DNA of 64,000 nt from Scolanthus callimorphus (lineage: Eukaryota; Cnidaria; Anthozoa; Actiniaria; Edwardsiidae), in NCBI GenBank assembly GCA_033964015.1, contig CM066914.1, forward strand, positions 13,383,831-13,447,830, given 5' to 3'. The position numbers were made by a program, and so were the translations under genes. The notes beneath the pieces were generated by a model that was given only the letters and a program-made list of their open reading frames with translations, did no database searches and was not told the DNA's origin. Below, piece after piece: positions 51,901 through 61,786 of the stretch. Position 1 is the stretch's first letter. Every line of letters starts with the position of its first letter.

Positions 51901-54900
51901 CAAGCTTATTAAATATGGCTCAAATCCGGATCAGTACACTTATTTTCTCCAACAAAAGTATCTGGAAAGCTTTTAGCTCAGTCGGTTATTTTGGGAAACC
52001 TGCTTGAAAGTTTTTTGTGTTTTGTGTGGACTGTGTGGGAACTTCGGCGAGCGGGTCTCGATGTGTGCAGGAAATATCGCAAGGAAATTTCTACTACAGA
52101 ACTGCACAAGCTTATCACGAGCTCCAAGGACCGTTTTTTCTAGCGAAAGCTGCTGAATCCTGCGGGAACAATCTAGCCTGAGCTGGGAGAAAATTTAGCG
52201 TTGTTATCGTTGATCTTCGAGGGATGCCATAGAAATTCCCTTCGCTTTTAGCACGACTTGCTGTTTTTCGGGCCTAGAACCGATACTCGCAAGGGTCTTC
52301 TCTCCATCTTTCTGAAGCCAGAAGCTAGCGTACAGCATCAGTGTTGATAAATTAGCGTTTGTCAAAAGCAGTTGGCAAAACTACTAGAATTTGAGGCACG
52401 CTGTCTGCTCTTCTTTTACTTGTATCGCAGGAAAAAAACTGTATTCCAGATTCTACATCATCATCAAAATCTCTTTCGTCCATATTCCAAATTTGAAAGG
52501 ACGAATTTATTAAAATATTCGTGTTTGTGTTCCCGAAAGATTCCTCTCTCCCATCGCGGCTTGTACTCGAACGAGCAAACGCTTCCAGATTTGCTTCTGG
52601 TTTAACTCACGTGACGAGCCCCTTTGTCTTTTGGCCAATCAGCGCAGCATTCAGATTCTGAATGTTGAACATGAGCTTTTGAATGCATTTGTGTCAGGCT
52701 CTCTCCCCTCCTTCTCTCATTTTTTTTTTCGAGGAGGGGGAGGGTCCTGATACTCAGGCTACAATTCCCAAAAGTGATGTTCCGTGTATAAGACGCACCC
52801 TTGATTTTGAAGGTCATTTTGGAGTGAAAAAAGTGTGTCTTATATACGGGTAAATATGGTATGTTGGCATGTTAATCCACGACAGAAACTATTAACAAGT
52901 TGATCATTTTAACTGATGCTTGGCCAACTGACATTTATTGCTTTTGTGCACATTATTACAGCGCATAAAGTGTTATTCCTTTACTGAAAATGACTAACAG
53001 CAACAGGATCCAACTATTCAAAAAGTAATTCAGTTATCAGAACTCCTGGAGACTTGTGCTTTCTCAGATGTTTGGGTAAGTTGGCCTGTACTATAAGATA
53101 GTACATGTACTTATGTCGGTAAATGTTCGTTAAAATTTTGTGTGGATACTTTAATTTAAATATTCATAAGGTGAAAAGTAGGAGAATTCCAAAGTTTTTT
53201 GGCATTTTTCTCTGCTGAATTAATCACTTTTCTTTAGGGTGCAAAATGAGCAATTTCCTGCTCAACCAGGTATAATTAGGTAATTGTGGTATTCTTCATT
53301 CATGGTGCCAGTATAACTTTCTCTACTTACTATTACCAAGGGTATCCTGGAAAATCCAAAAAAGGGGAAGGATGCAGTAGATGTTACAGTCCTGGTCCGA
53401 GAGGGGAATTGTTTTTAAAATTGTTGGGGTGCTTCACAGGCAAAGTGAATTCCACTCCTTTGAGATAGCAAAGACAAAGCCATGCTATAATAACTTTGTC
53501 ACAATCAAACTCTAAACTGAAGGTGCATATTAGTAAATTAATAAGGTAAATGGATGCCAGCTAGCAAACTTGTTTGTGAGTCACAACTTCCAGCATTAAG
53601 TTTTACTTGTTTGCCTGTCAATGATCAATTCCTGTTAACATGTTTGTGTTAGTTTTTCTTCAGTTTGATAAACTGTTGTCTCCTTTTACAGAAATCTCTC
53701 AATGAAGATTCAAGTCTTACAGAGGGAATTATTGGTTTTTGTGATGCTATCAGGAATTGTAAGTTATTACGTGGAATTTCTAGATTCATTTGATTTCTGG
53801 GAATTGATCAGCTTGTATTTTATAACCAGTATGATACCACCTTTTCAGATATCAGTTATGTTATTGGTATTACATACCAAACTATGGATTTGAGCCTTGC
53901 ATCAGAACTTCTTGGTGGCCTTCAAGGTATGCTACAATATCAGGGTTCAAAATAAATGTTCAAAATCTGCTCAAATTTGCTGGTTTCATTGGCACTAGTA
54001 CCAAAAATAGCCTGCAAGATGTGGTAATATTGCTATAAGCATTGATTTTTGGTGTTTCTGCAAACAATGTTTTTTTTACCTAAAAATGGCCAGCAAAATC
54101 ACTTAAAGTGGGGGCTATCACTGGCAGCAGGCTGCTATTTTGAACCCTGAATATGTATTACACTGTCACCTTTGTACATAGAAGTAGTCTGCATACATAT
54201 AATCACCCATATATCCAGAGGGCACCTCTCTTTTGAAGCACAATTAACATATTACAAATAAGTACAAATAATTTCTAAATGTATGGAAAAGATTTAGAAA
54301 CACAGAACAAGATAGAAGTGGCCTCTACTAGCAGGGAAGTATTCAAGCAATCTTCACCAATTTTTGGATTTTACTAATATAAATACTGAAATCTGCTTGC
54401 TGATAACTATTAGATATCATTATGCCATATTAAAGTGAGAAAGGTGAATTACTAATGATCCTGTCTTGTTCATTAGGTGCTGCTCTTGATGACTGGGTCA
54501 AGGCAAAAGGGTGGACAATCAGTGACGATGGGGAAGTGTTTGTAGCTAACCAAGAGGCACATATCAAGTCTAGGAACATTGCTGAGAAAATTGATTTTGA
54601 CTGTAAGTATCACACCGTGTCAGCGACTCCCTTGTTATTGTTTTCATTTGATATTAGAAGACAGATTACATGTAGAAATCTCTTAATAAACATCTAAAAA
54701 AAGTTTCAGATTTCAGGGGCATAGCCAGGGGGAGCACAGGGGGCCGTGGCCCCCCCTTCTCGGGAGATTTTCCCATACATTTACTCTATTTGCTGGAGGA
54801 AATTTGAAAATTTTCGTCCCATGTTTTTACTATTCAGCCATCCCCAACCAAAATTCCTGGCTACGCCCCTGGATTTGATTTAGCAAATTCAATCAAGAAC

Positions 54901-55457
54901 ATTGCTCTATATTCTCTAATTGTTGACTGTAAAAAGTCAAATGTCAATTCAAGCCAGTACACCATTTCTCAGGTACAGTACACTACCAGTTCATTCTTTT
55001 ATGTACTTCATCACATTTTTGCCTTGATGTCCAATGCACATGCATGCTCTGTATATTTTAAGGGTTGGCGATTGGCTCTTGAGAATATAAAAAGCCAAAG
55101 GGAAAAAATAGTTAAGAACATTTTGGCTGGTTTATATAAACTATAGACTTTCTCAAAGTCCTGTAAAAAGATCCACTCACATGCAGGTAGACAGTTTATA
55201 GACATCATGCACCATCCCCGGCAATCAGTAACACCAAGTGAACAAGAAAACTTGTCAAGCAATTTCATTTTTTTAACACTTGCACACTTTTTTGCTTTAT
55301 CGCATGTACGCAAGTCGCAAGTTTTTTGATTTTGAAGTTTTCTTGCTTACCTGCATGTTTTACTGAAATTGTCTATAACCTAATAAACTTTTCACTGAAC
55401 TAAGTATTTCTCATTTGTCTCCTAGGTGTTGCTAATATTATTGCAGCTACAAGATAA
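45978..55457 (+). CDS. EIF3K: Eukaryotic translation initiation factor 3 subunit K, nine exons, one apparent frameshift
   Basis: Exons: 45978-46030, 50419-50467, 50599-50648, 50775-50894, 53001-53075, 53692-53758, 53849-53926, 54477-54602, 55426-55457 (stop TAA). All junctions are GT-AG. The peptide follows animal eIF3k throughout: [20 protein letters not shown] at the start, then [90 protein letters not shown] and [10 protein letters not shown] near the end. eIF3k is a small cytoplasmic subunit of the eIF3 complex on the 40S ribosome; the region after about residue 130 is its PCI/winged-helix part. The exons total 650 bases, about 216 residues against 218 in human, but one base is missing near the end of exon 4 (about 50876-50889), so the frame breaks there. 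A fully in-frame alternative uses a donor at 50878 and drops six residues. Intron 4 is U12-like. Introns 1 and 4 are swollen by transposons. Identity is near certain; the exon 4 end is the uncertain point. Confidence 0.93.
46351..47881. mobile_element. Long terminal-inverted-repeat element, interrupted by another
   Basis: In EIF3K intron 1. The ends CACAGGCTTCCCAGGATCAT and its complement are flanked by GTATAAT on both sides (46344-46350, 47882-47888). The arms match for about 285 bp once the inserted element (46506-47080 plus its duplication) is removed; the original element was about 953 bp. Long arms and no transposase mark a non-autonomous foldback element. The 7-bp (perhaps 8-bp) duplication and CA-type ends suggest hAT, with moderate certainty. 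Confidence 0.85.
46506..47080. mobile_element. Harbinger-like element nested in the intron 1 foldback
   Basis: 575 bp with inverted termini of about 51 bp (TGCACCAGTCAATTGACA and onward, two mismatches between arms), flanked by TTA on both sides (46503-46505, 47081-47083). Removing it rejoins the outer arm exactly, confirming its ends. TTA duplications are the PIF/Harbinger signature. It is younger than its host element. Open frames inside it are not genes. Confidence 0.88.
47936..48228. repeat. ATCGAT-rich repeat with embedded miniature element
   Basis: Many ATCGAT/AATCGATT words. About 48029-48150 is a diverged copy of the miniature element at 57335-57459 (shared CTGTCGTGAAACC, AAAACCTAT and TTACAAAGTAATTGC words). 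Confidence 0.65.
48231..49798. mobile_element. Transposon with fourteen CGTTAG subterminal repeats
   Basis: 1,568 bp in EIF3K intron 1, bounded by about 40-bp inverted ends starting AGTAATTGTGACCCTGCATG. The left 200 bp carry eight CGTTAG words and the right 200 bp carry six, all on the plus strand. Clustered short subterminal motifs are typical binding sites for a transposase. No transposase frame is visible. Its right end runs straight into the next foldback, and no clean target duplication could be fixed. Confidence 0.8.
49795..50075. mobile_element. 281-bp foldback element abutting the CGTTAG element
   Basis: A nearly complete palindrome starting TACTACCGAAATCACTAAAC, centred near 49935 between two copies of a CCAAACAATGGAAAAA-type sequence. 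It shares four bases with the end of the preceding element. ATCGATCGAA words near each arm resemble the ATCGAT-rich flank at 47936-48228. Confidence 0.8.
51436..51562. repeat. Palindrome inside the TA-flanked element
   Basis: The arms TATCGCAAAAATCACGGA and TTCGTAGTCG pair with diverged complements around a short centre near 51500. Either a third nested miniature element or a native hairpin of the host element. Confidence 0.65.
51692..52761. mobile_element. hAT-like element nested in the TA-flanked element
   Basis: 1,070 bp with ends TAGCCTGAGTATCAGG and its complement, flanked by AATTCCC (8 bp with one mismatch: 51684-51691 and 52762-52769). An 8-bp duplication suggests hAT. No transposase; G+C is higher than the surrounding intron. 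Confidence 0.78.
53941..54149. mobile_element. CAGGGTTC miniature transposon in EIF3K intron 7
   Basis: 209 bp with ends CAGGGTTCAAAATA and its complement, flanked by AATAT on both sides. The termini and 5-bp duplication are hAT-like and resemble the CAGGGGCG family, though the interiors differ. It lies just 14 bases after the exon 7 donor. Confidence 0.8.
54614..54920 (+). repeat. Dispersed repeat in intron 8, split by a miniature element
   Basis: 54625-54713 and 54872-54920 together match about 55977-56120 at roughly 80-85%. The match is interrupted here by the element at 54714-54871. It begins within about 25 bases of the exon 8 donor. Confidence 0.7.
54714..54871 (+). mobile_element. Miniature transposon, CAGGGGCGTAGCCAGG family, copy C
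   Basis: 158 bp from CAGGGGCATAGCCAGG to CTGGCTACGCCCCTG, flanked by GATTT on both sides (54709-54713, 54872-54876). Interior as in copy A (2443-2609). The related repeat at 55959-56198 lacks it, giving an empty-site comparison. Confidence 0.85.
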
Positions 55458-55705
55458 GCATCCATCCATTCAAGTTCTACATCTGGTGAACTTAGGTATT
55501 TTATTCCCATTTCACAGACAAGAAGCAAGCTCAAACTCTAAGGGTTCTTCACCACCCAAAGAGTTCTCTTAAGGATATATAGCAGAAATATTTCATTAGG
55601 TATTTTTCAGAATGTACAAAATGCTAATGTCATTGTCAGGTATGGATGTAGTAGCCAGACCTGTTTTGCTTGCTTATATTACGGTATTGTTGAATATATT
55701 GTCTC

Positions 55706-55834
55706 TTAGCCTCCATAGCAAGCGCAAAGGGAGGGGAAAGGGGACCAAGCGGGTGAGCAAGAATGGGCGCAGGGGTCTTGCATCCACTCTCGCTCACTCA
55801 GCGCCCTCCACTTTGAGCTTGCTACACTGGCTAA
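55706..55834. mobile_element. Foldback miniature element downstream of EIF3K
   Basis: The ends TTAGCCTCCATAGCAAGCGC and a diverged complement form about 30-bp inverted arms; 129 bp in all. Target duplication not clear. Confidence 0.65.
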
Positions 55835-55958
55835 TTGTACTAATGCTGAATTGAGTGATGTGATATGCTGGGCAAAAACTGAATAGTAAATTATGCCAAA
55901 CTTGTACTGCATGTGCTCTCCCTGGAAAAGTTCACAATCCTTCCTATACTCCAGTTAA

Positions 55959-56198
55959 ACCTTAAAGAGCCCTAGTCAGCCACTCCTTTGTTATTGTTTT
56001 CGTTGGATATTAAAAGATGAATTACGTGTAGAAATCTTGAAATAGTCTTCTAAAAATAAAGTTTTATTATTCATTTATCGAATTCAATCGCAAATATTGC
56101 ACTACATTCCCTAAATCAGCCGATGGAAATGCATGCTTTCTCTGTCTCGGTATGTTGCTAGGATGACAAAATGGAGGCTGACAGAGGCTCTTTAAGGT
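55959..56198. mobile_element. ACCTTAAAGAGCC miniature element
   Basis: The ends ACCTTAAAGAGCC...GTCAGCC and complement bound 240 bp, which include the sequence shared with 54614-54920. It carries the AATAAA at 56055-56060 that may end EIF3K transcripts. Confidence 0.65.
56055..56060 (+). terminator. Possible EIF3K polyadenylation signal
   Basis: An AATAAA hexamer about 600 bases after the EIF3K stop codon; no nearer canonical hexamer was noticed. It lies inside a dispersed repeat (55959-56198), so if used the repeat supplies the signal. Weak evidence. Confidence 0.22.
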
Positions 56199-56239
56199 GC
56201 TACTATGACGAACTCTTCATATCTTCAGGTTTCAGAATA

Positions 56240-56427
56240 CAGTGGTACCTCTTTTAAGCGGCCACCCTCGGGACCGAGCCAATTGGCCGCTTAATAGAGG
56301 TTGGCCGCTGAATGGAGGTATGTAAATACAGTACTTGAGTGACTACATTATTTTGGGACTTTTGAAAAGTGGCCGTTTAATAGAGGGTGGCCACTTTATA
56401 GGTGGCCGCTTAATAGAGGTGCTACTG
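56240..56427. mobile_element. TA-flanked miniature transposon
   Basis: 188 bp with ends CAGTGGTACCTCTTTTAAGC and a diverged complement, flanked by TA. Internal GGCCGCTTAATAGAGG words repeat several times. TA duplication and CAGT ends fit a Tc1/mariner-type miniature element. Confidence 0.82.
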
Positions 56428-57334
56428 TACTATAAAAAAGCTTTTTGGGTTCCAAAGTATGTTATCGGAGTTACCAAAATCACAACAATACCGATGATGT
56501 CAGTTGGCGAGAGTTCTTCTAAAACAGTAACTAGGAAGGTACTGTCCATCACAAGCTTAACAATGCTTACTTTTGCTAAATTTGGATGCGTTTTGGCTCA
56601 TGAAAAGCAAAACCTGTTCAGGTAGGCGAATAAATAAAAACATCAAGCACCATCTCTGGTAAACTGCAAATCTATAAAATAAGTTTTTTCTCGTTGTGAT
56701 GTCAATGGGACTGCAAAACGACCTAAAAAACACATGAGATTAGTGTGGGCGATTAATCTTTCTTAAAGGGAAATTCGTAGAAAACAATCTTGAAGTTAAA
56801 ATTTGGTTGTAGGTTCACTCTAGCATTCTTGTAAACATCGAAAATAAAAATAACACGTCTTGACATAGAATTATATGTTTATTCCAAACAGTAACATAAA
56901 GTTATGTGGCAGAAATTATTACAACTCACAAATATATTTCACGCTATCAGAATTTATAATATACCTACGATATAAGGCTCTGATTGGTCCAAATCTATGC
57001 TCTATTTCAACGATAAAGTAATGGTTCCCCCGCTATACCATAAAACCATTAGGGCACAACTTTCTATCACTTTATCAGCGAATTAGAGCACTTGTGATGT
57101 TGTGAGAGACACTCGAAACGTTTTAAATTCACTCTCGCCTGTGGCTCGTAATTTTACAATGTTCCTCTTTCTCTTCCAACATCACTTGGGCCACTCCCTT
57201 TTATTACAACACAAAAATATACCTTCCAAAAATCGAATAATTACAGTTGTATGGTAAATGATGCACTTATTCAGTTATTGTGGACAAGCTACCCTAGAGG
57301 GTTGTGTAAAATGGTTAATGTGAGAAATGAGTTA

Positions 57335-57459
57335 GAGCCGTTTTCACATGACTGTCGTGAAACCAATCGCAAAGTAATTACACAAATTCTGAATAAAACC
57401 TATAGGAGTAATTACAAAGTAATTGCAAATTACTCACGACAGTCATATGAAATCCGCTC
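57335..57459. mobile_element. TA-flanked foldback element
   Basis: 125 bp. The left arm carries CATGACTGTCGTGA and the right arm TCACGACAGTCATATG, with TA on each side. A diverged copy lies at about 48029-48150 in EIF3K intron 1. Confidence 0.75.
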
Positions 57460-57473
57460 TATGATGAGTTATT

Positions 57474-57781
57474 AATGGCGGCTTTACAGCCCATGTAAGT
57501 ATTTTTACGGGCAATGCTTCCTCGAGAGAAGTACTACCGAATCGCCACGGAGTCACAGGTATTAATTCCTTCGAAAGAAAGAAAGAAAAATTCAAATTCC
57601 ACGAGAATTGTCACATGAAAGCCAAGGGTCGTGGGTTCGAATCCCGCTGGGATCACTTGAATTTTTTCTTTCTTCCTTAAAAAAGGAATTCATTCCTGTG
57701 ACTCCGAGGCGAGTCGGTAGCATTTCTCTTGAGGCAGCATTCCCCGGAAAAAATACTTACATAGGCTGTAAAGCCACCATT
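57474..57781. mobile_element. Foldback element with about 110-bp arms and a B-box-like core
   Basis: The arms start AATGGCGGCTTTACAGCC and pair for about 110 bp. The centre holds GGGTTCGAATCCC, the tRNA T-arm/B-box word, but no A box at the right distance and no tRNA fold, so it is not called a tRNA gene. Possibly a captured tRNA fragment. Confidence 0.7.
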
Positions 57782-57839
57782 AGCATCTATCTCATCATAA
57801 CTACATAACTGAGCAATCGTACATCCCACTAGCTACATT

Positions 57840-58331
57840 TCAAGTAGATCGAGCAGCTCGTCGATTCCCTTTCTCTGGTGGCTTTTCCATGGCCCCACTT
57901 CTACGCTGTATGGCCAAGGGAGTGCTTGGAGAGCGGCTGTGCCGTATTTGTCGCTTGCCGCAGCTTTCTAAATCCAGGGATGGATTGCTAAGAAGACGGC
58001 CTGGTTCGGTTTGGGTTCTTGTTCGTTGCTTCGCTCGCATCGCTTGTGAATTCGGTAGGACATGTCTTCCATCAGGGCTCGATAGGAATGACAGAGACTC
58101 TTTCGGGATAAGGATATTGCCATTTCTCTGCGAAATGACCAAGTTGGAATTTTCGAATGTTACCTTTCGACATTTCAGGCGGATCTCAAGGCTCGATTTC
58201 CTAGTGCGTTTCTTCATTTCCTGTTCATCCTTTTTCACGTCCCCTTTACCTTTGATCTGCATATGGCTTAGCTGCTGCGCGATCTTCGCGTTAAGTTGTT
58301 CGATCATCTGTTCTTGCGCGTGGGTTTCCAT
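57840..58331 (-). CDS. Unrecognised basic protein or exon, 163 codons
   Basis: ATG to TGA, in a G+C-rich patch (about half G+C) well above its flanks. The translation begins METHAQEQMIEQLNAKIAQQ, which could form a short coiled coil; the rest is rich in Lys, Arg, Ser and Gln and looks disordered and nuclear in character. A TGTACTCTAG acceptor-like site lies two bases before the ATG, so this may be the last coding exon of a spliced gene. The opposite strand is open for 195 codons but is Cys/Leu/Arg-rich in the way of an antisense shadow. No family recognised. Confidence 0.4.
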   Translation of the reverse strand: METHAQEQMIEQLNAKIAQQLSHMQIKGKGDVKKDEQEMKKRTRKSSLEIRLKCRKVTFENSNLVISQRNGNILIPKESLSFLSSPDGRHVLPNSQAMRAKQRTRTQTEPGRLLSNPSLDLESCGKRQIRHSRSPSTPLAIQRRSGAMEKPPEKGNRRAARST

Positions 58332-58573
58332 CCCTAGAGTACAAAATATTCAACAGAACGATTTGACAAAGGAGGAAATTTCGAATTTGCCTTTCCCCTG
58401 CAAGTTTTGCTTTACAACTAACCTATGGCGTAACATCGCTCATATTAACATGAAATTATTAGTTAACCTTAATTAATGAAGTATGTTACATACGCAATAG
58501 GCCGGGCGATGGTTAGACCTAAAAAAATGTAGCCTGAAATATTTCCCCATCAAATGCTGGAGATATTTACCTT

Positions 58574-58655
58574 TAAAAAAATTGTAACCAGAAATATGTA
58601 TCGTTAAAACATATCTGATATATGTTTCTAACATTTTGCTGGTTACAATTATTTT
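58574..58655. repeat. Short inverted repeat
   Basis: TAAAAAAATTGTAACCAG pairs with CTGGTTACAATTATTTTA, enclosing a second small ATAT-rich pairing. A hairpin-forming repeat of unknown class. Confidence 0.6.
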
Positions 58656-59043
58656 AGGTTCCATTGTATGGGCGCTGGATTGATACTACAATATTAATAC
58701 GTGTTTTTGGAGCTTCTGTTTAATTTTGTAATCTTCTTAACGTCAGAAGTTCCCGTAATGACATGATTAGCGAAACTATTTCAAATTGATTATTTTGTTG
58801 CCAAGGTAGCCGAGCAACGTCGGCTGTACAGTAAACTCGCGGTAAAAACGAATGTTATAACTAGAAATTCCTATCTGAAGGCAAGTGCTACATTCTATGA
58901 TATTTGGCAAACTGGTCCAGCCGAGCCCCTCATCTGTCTCGTGTTTGATATACACCTATTTCAAAAAATGTTGCTTTGGGATTTGGTCTTTTGTCGTCGA
59001 GCGCTCTTGTTTTAGTCCGGTCAATTTAGCCCGAAAAAAACCG

Positions 59044-59532
59044 AACCTGGAAGAAATTGCAACATGGGAAATATTTGGTACTAGTTGTCAAAAACATATG
59101 TAGCGTCAAGAGAAAATGATTCCTCTTGGTAGCGTATAATATTCGAGCTTTAGTATATTACCTACGCGGGAAATACAAGGATCAATACAGGATTAGTCAA
59201 AACTCAGGATTATTTAGTCATTATTTTGCAGAACTGTTTATAAACAGACACAAAATTCACATCTATGCAATCACATTATGCAGTAGAAATAAATTGCTTG
59301 ATATCGCGTTCAATATCACACCGAGTTACGGCTATACAGTCTATAGCCCTTCCTTCGAATTGTTCACTTTCAAGTGCCACCGAAAACAACAGGCTTTCCT
59401 TCGTGCAGACGGAAACCCCAAATTTAACCAACTTCCCCCGAACAGATTTTCACAAAATTTGGACACGTATTTCTCACATATGTTCTGAGATTTTGCTGTA
59501 TAAAAATCCCATGTTGCAATTTTTTCCAGGTT
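59044..59532. mobile_element. Possible miniature element with 26-bp ends
   Basis: AACCTGGAAGAAATTGCAAC begins one end and its near-exact complement the other, 489 bp apart. No target duplication seen and no transposase. Confidence 0.5.
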
Positions 59533-59549
59533 AATTAAGGTGACTCCCA

Positions 59550-61786
59550 CAAAATGAAACGCGTATTCCAGACATTTTTTAACTCGCTCGCGTCGCGTCA
59601 AAAATGGTCGGATATTTTTTAGCTCTAGATATGTTAAACCTCGACTATTGGTGCTTTTAACTATTTGTTTGAATTTATTTTTAAGAGCCGCATTTGCTTA
59701 TGCGAGCAGATATTCTAACAGTGGTATTTTTACAAAAGTCCCTCCTGTGCGAAAAATCTTCAGGCGTTTTTTTCTGAAATTTCGGATTTGGGGTCATTCG
59801 ACCTTCGTTTTTTTTGTCATTCAAGTTTGAAGAAAATTGTACGAGCGAAAATTGCAGCACAAGGTAGAGCCAAAAAATGACCATCAAGTGAAGTAGTATC
59901 AATGTGCTCTTATTAGACTGCCAATGTAAATCCGATTTAAACGATTTACGAACTCAGCAATCCACTATTCCTTATGGACTTAAAGTTCGCGATTACTATA
60001 AAGTAAAGTGTAAAACACTCGTGTCTATATAATACAGGGTCGTATTCATATGTGGGGGCACAGGTCCCATAGTGGTTTTTGACAGTGCTTCTCAAGATTT
60101 GTACCACAAATGCGTCGCGCGAGGTCAATCGAACTTAGGACGGACGGCGCTCGTGATCGCTCGCCCGAGGCCCACCAACAAGCCTTCAGGAATAGCGGGG
60201 GCTTATCCAGAAGGATTACCCCCTCTCCGCCCATCCCCGCCCCCTTTGTACAATTCTGGCCACGTCATTGAATAGTTTTGGCGTGCAACCGTTCTCTGTT
60301 CTATTGCTCTCTCATTGTTTTTTATCGTGAATGTGACGAAAATGGTAAACCTCTCTTTGAATGTCGACAATTCACCGATCCCTAGTTACTGTTGCTACGT
60401 TCGGACAAGCCAAAATGTGTCTTGGACATGTTGCTCGTACAATGTGGCTTCCGCAGGGCAAAACCGCCCATTGTTTGGTGATTTATCAAGCGGAGACGGG
60501 ATCAGTCTATTTAGGCGCCAAGACGCCGAATGGTTGCTTTTCGCTGTGGCATCCTCATCCTGCGCTTTCAATTTGAGCAACTATTTTTGCTTTTGCAAAT
60601 TAGACGACGAAGAAATGTAAGAGTATAAAGTAGCTTGCTTATCTTTGGACCCTCAGTATTCCCGGAAGGAAAGTACGAATCACAATTTAAAATTGATTTT
60701 TAATCTCAAAAAAAGATCCTTAAAAAAATATCTTCATCACGCATATTTTTACCAAAACAATTTTCGGACTTCCGTTCTTATTTCACCATCAATTGCGTTG
60801 TTATGCCCAAGTTTTACTTTTAAAATCGAAATAAAGTAAATAAGGATAACATACGTTTCCCCTCATGATTTATGCAGCACATCGAAGCGCTAGGCCGTAG
60901 CCCGATAATCCCATTAGTACAGGTGCCTAGTGGGGTGTTACTCCGGAGGCTTTTGTTGCCATTGTCAAATGAAGCATCGTAAACACTTTTACACGGCGCA
61001 ATATACCACTACAAATCGTTGGACTATTTTGCTAGTTTACGCATACTTCTACCATAGTGGGATTTCTTACTATAGACTTAGCGAAAATGACGCACGTTTT
61101 ATATTTTCTCTTCCGCGCTATCATTTAATATGATCTTAGCGAGGTAGTGCGGCCTGATTTGCTTAAATGAAACTGAGCGATTTGTAGTACCGCAAAGTAA
61201 TGAAATTGACGGCTTGCCAGGAACTATAGAAAAAAAATAAAATGGAAAATTCGTCGTTGCCATAATTAATACAGTATCAACTCGACAGTTGTCTTTGTGA
61301 AGGTGATTACCCGCGGAAGTCCAAGTTTTGTGTAGAATTAAAAGGTTTACGGACCTTTACGGCCACTGCTGACTTCACTGCTGGAATTGGTAAGTACTCG
61401 ATAATTACATTTGTGAATAAAACGTACTCAGACACAACGGAATTCACCGAAGAACATAAATACACCCTTTACGCGGTGATCATCTATAGGTAAATATAGT
61501 TCATTGTTCTGCAATATAAGCTCCGCTATAAATGCATATGGTATTTAGTTTAAAAACAAGTTTAAATTAAATTCATCATTTTCTTTATCTTCATCTACTG
61601 CATTCTACAATTGCATCTTCTTAGTCATATTTTTTTTATCAACAAAGTAGAATTTAATGGACTAGTTACAATCAAACTTGTTTACTATAGCGCCTGTATG
61701 TGTTTTACCACACGACTCAAAACTGAAAGTGTTGTTTCGCGCATAACAGCATGATGGATTTGGGGTTCTGGAATTATAGTTAGCCG
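59550..61786. other. Stretch with unassigned open frames
   Basis: No recognised gene. A G+C-rich patch (60070-60580) is open in three frames at once: plus from an ATG at 60342 in good context (GAAAATGG), plus from 60361, and minus from 60580. None gives a familiar protein. Confidence 0.35.

Larger units (their letters stand above)
51088..52859. mobile_element. TA-flanked element in the U12 intron
   Basis: The ends CCGTATTTACCTGTATATAA and its diverged complement are each flanked by TA. Just inside are further TATATAAGACGCACC words. A TA duplication fits the Tc1/mariner group or another TA-targeting family. Of its 1,772 bp, about 1,078 belong to a nested element. It also holds a palindrome at 51436-51562. 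Non-autonomous. Confidence 0.75.
50895..53000 (+). other. U12-type intron 4 of EIF3K
   Basis: The donor reads GTATCCTTTC, an exact match to the U12-dependent 5' splice site (RTATCCTTT) and a poor match to the U2 consensus. Near the 3' end, TTCCTTTACT (52976-52985) differs at one position from the U12 branch consensus TTCCTTAACT, with its branch A at 52983, 17 bases before the acceptor AG. There is no long polypyrimidine tract, as is usual for this class. A second AG six bases on (53005-53006) would remove two glutamines. The 2.1-kb intron contains two nested transposons. Confidence 0.78.

Noticed and set aside
57620..57655. tRNA-like GGGTTCGAATCCC
   Set aside because: Only the B box is present; no A box at proper spacing, acceptor stem or anticodon arm.
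57889..58476. 195-codon plus-strand open frame
   Set aside because: Antisense to the better-composed minus frame at 57840-58331; its Cys/Leu/Arg-rich, motif-free sequence looks like a shadow.
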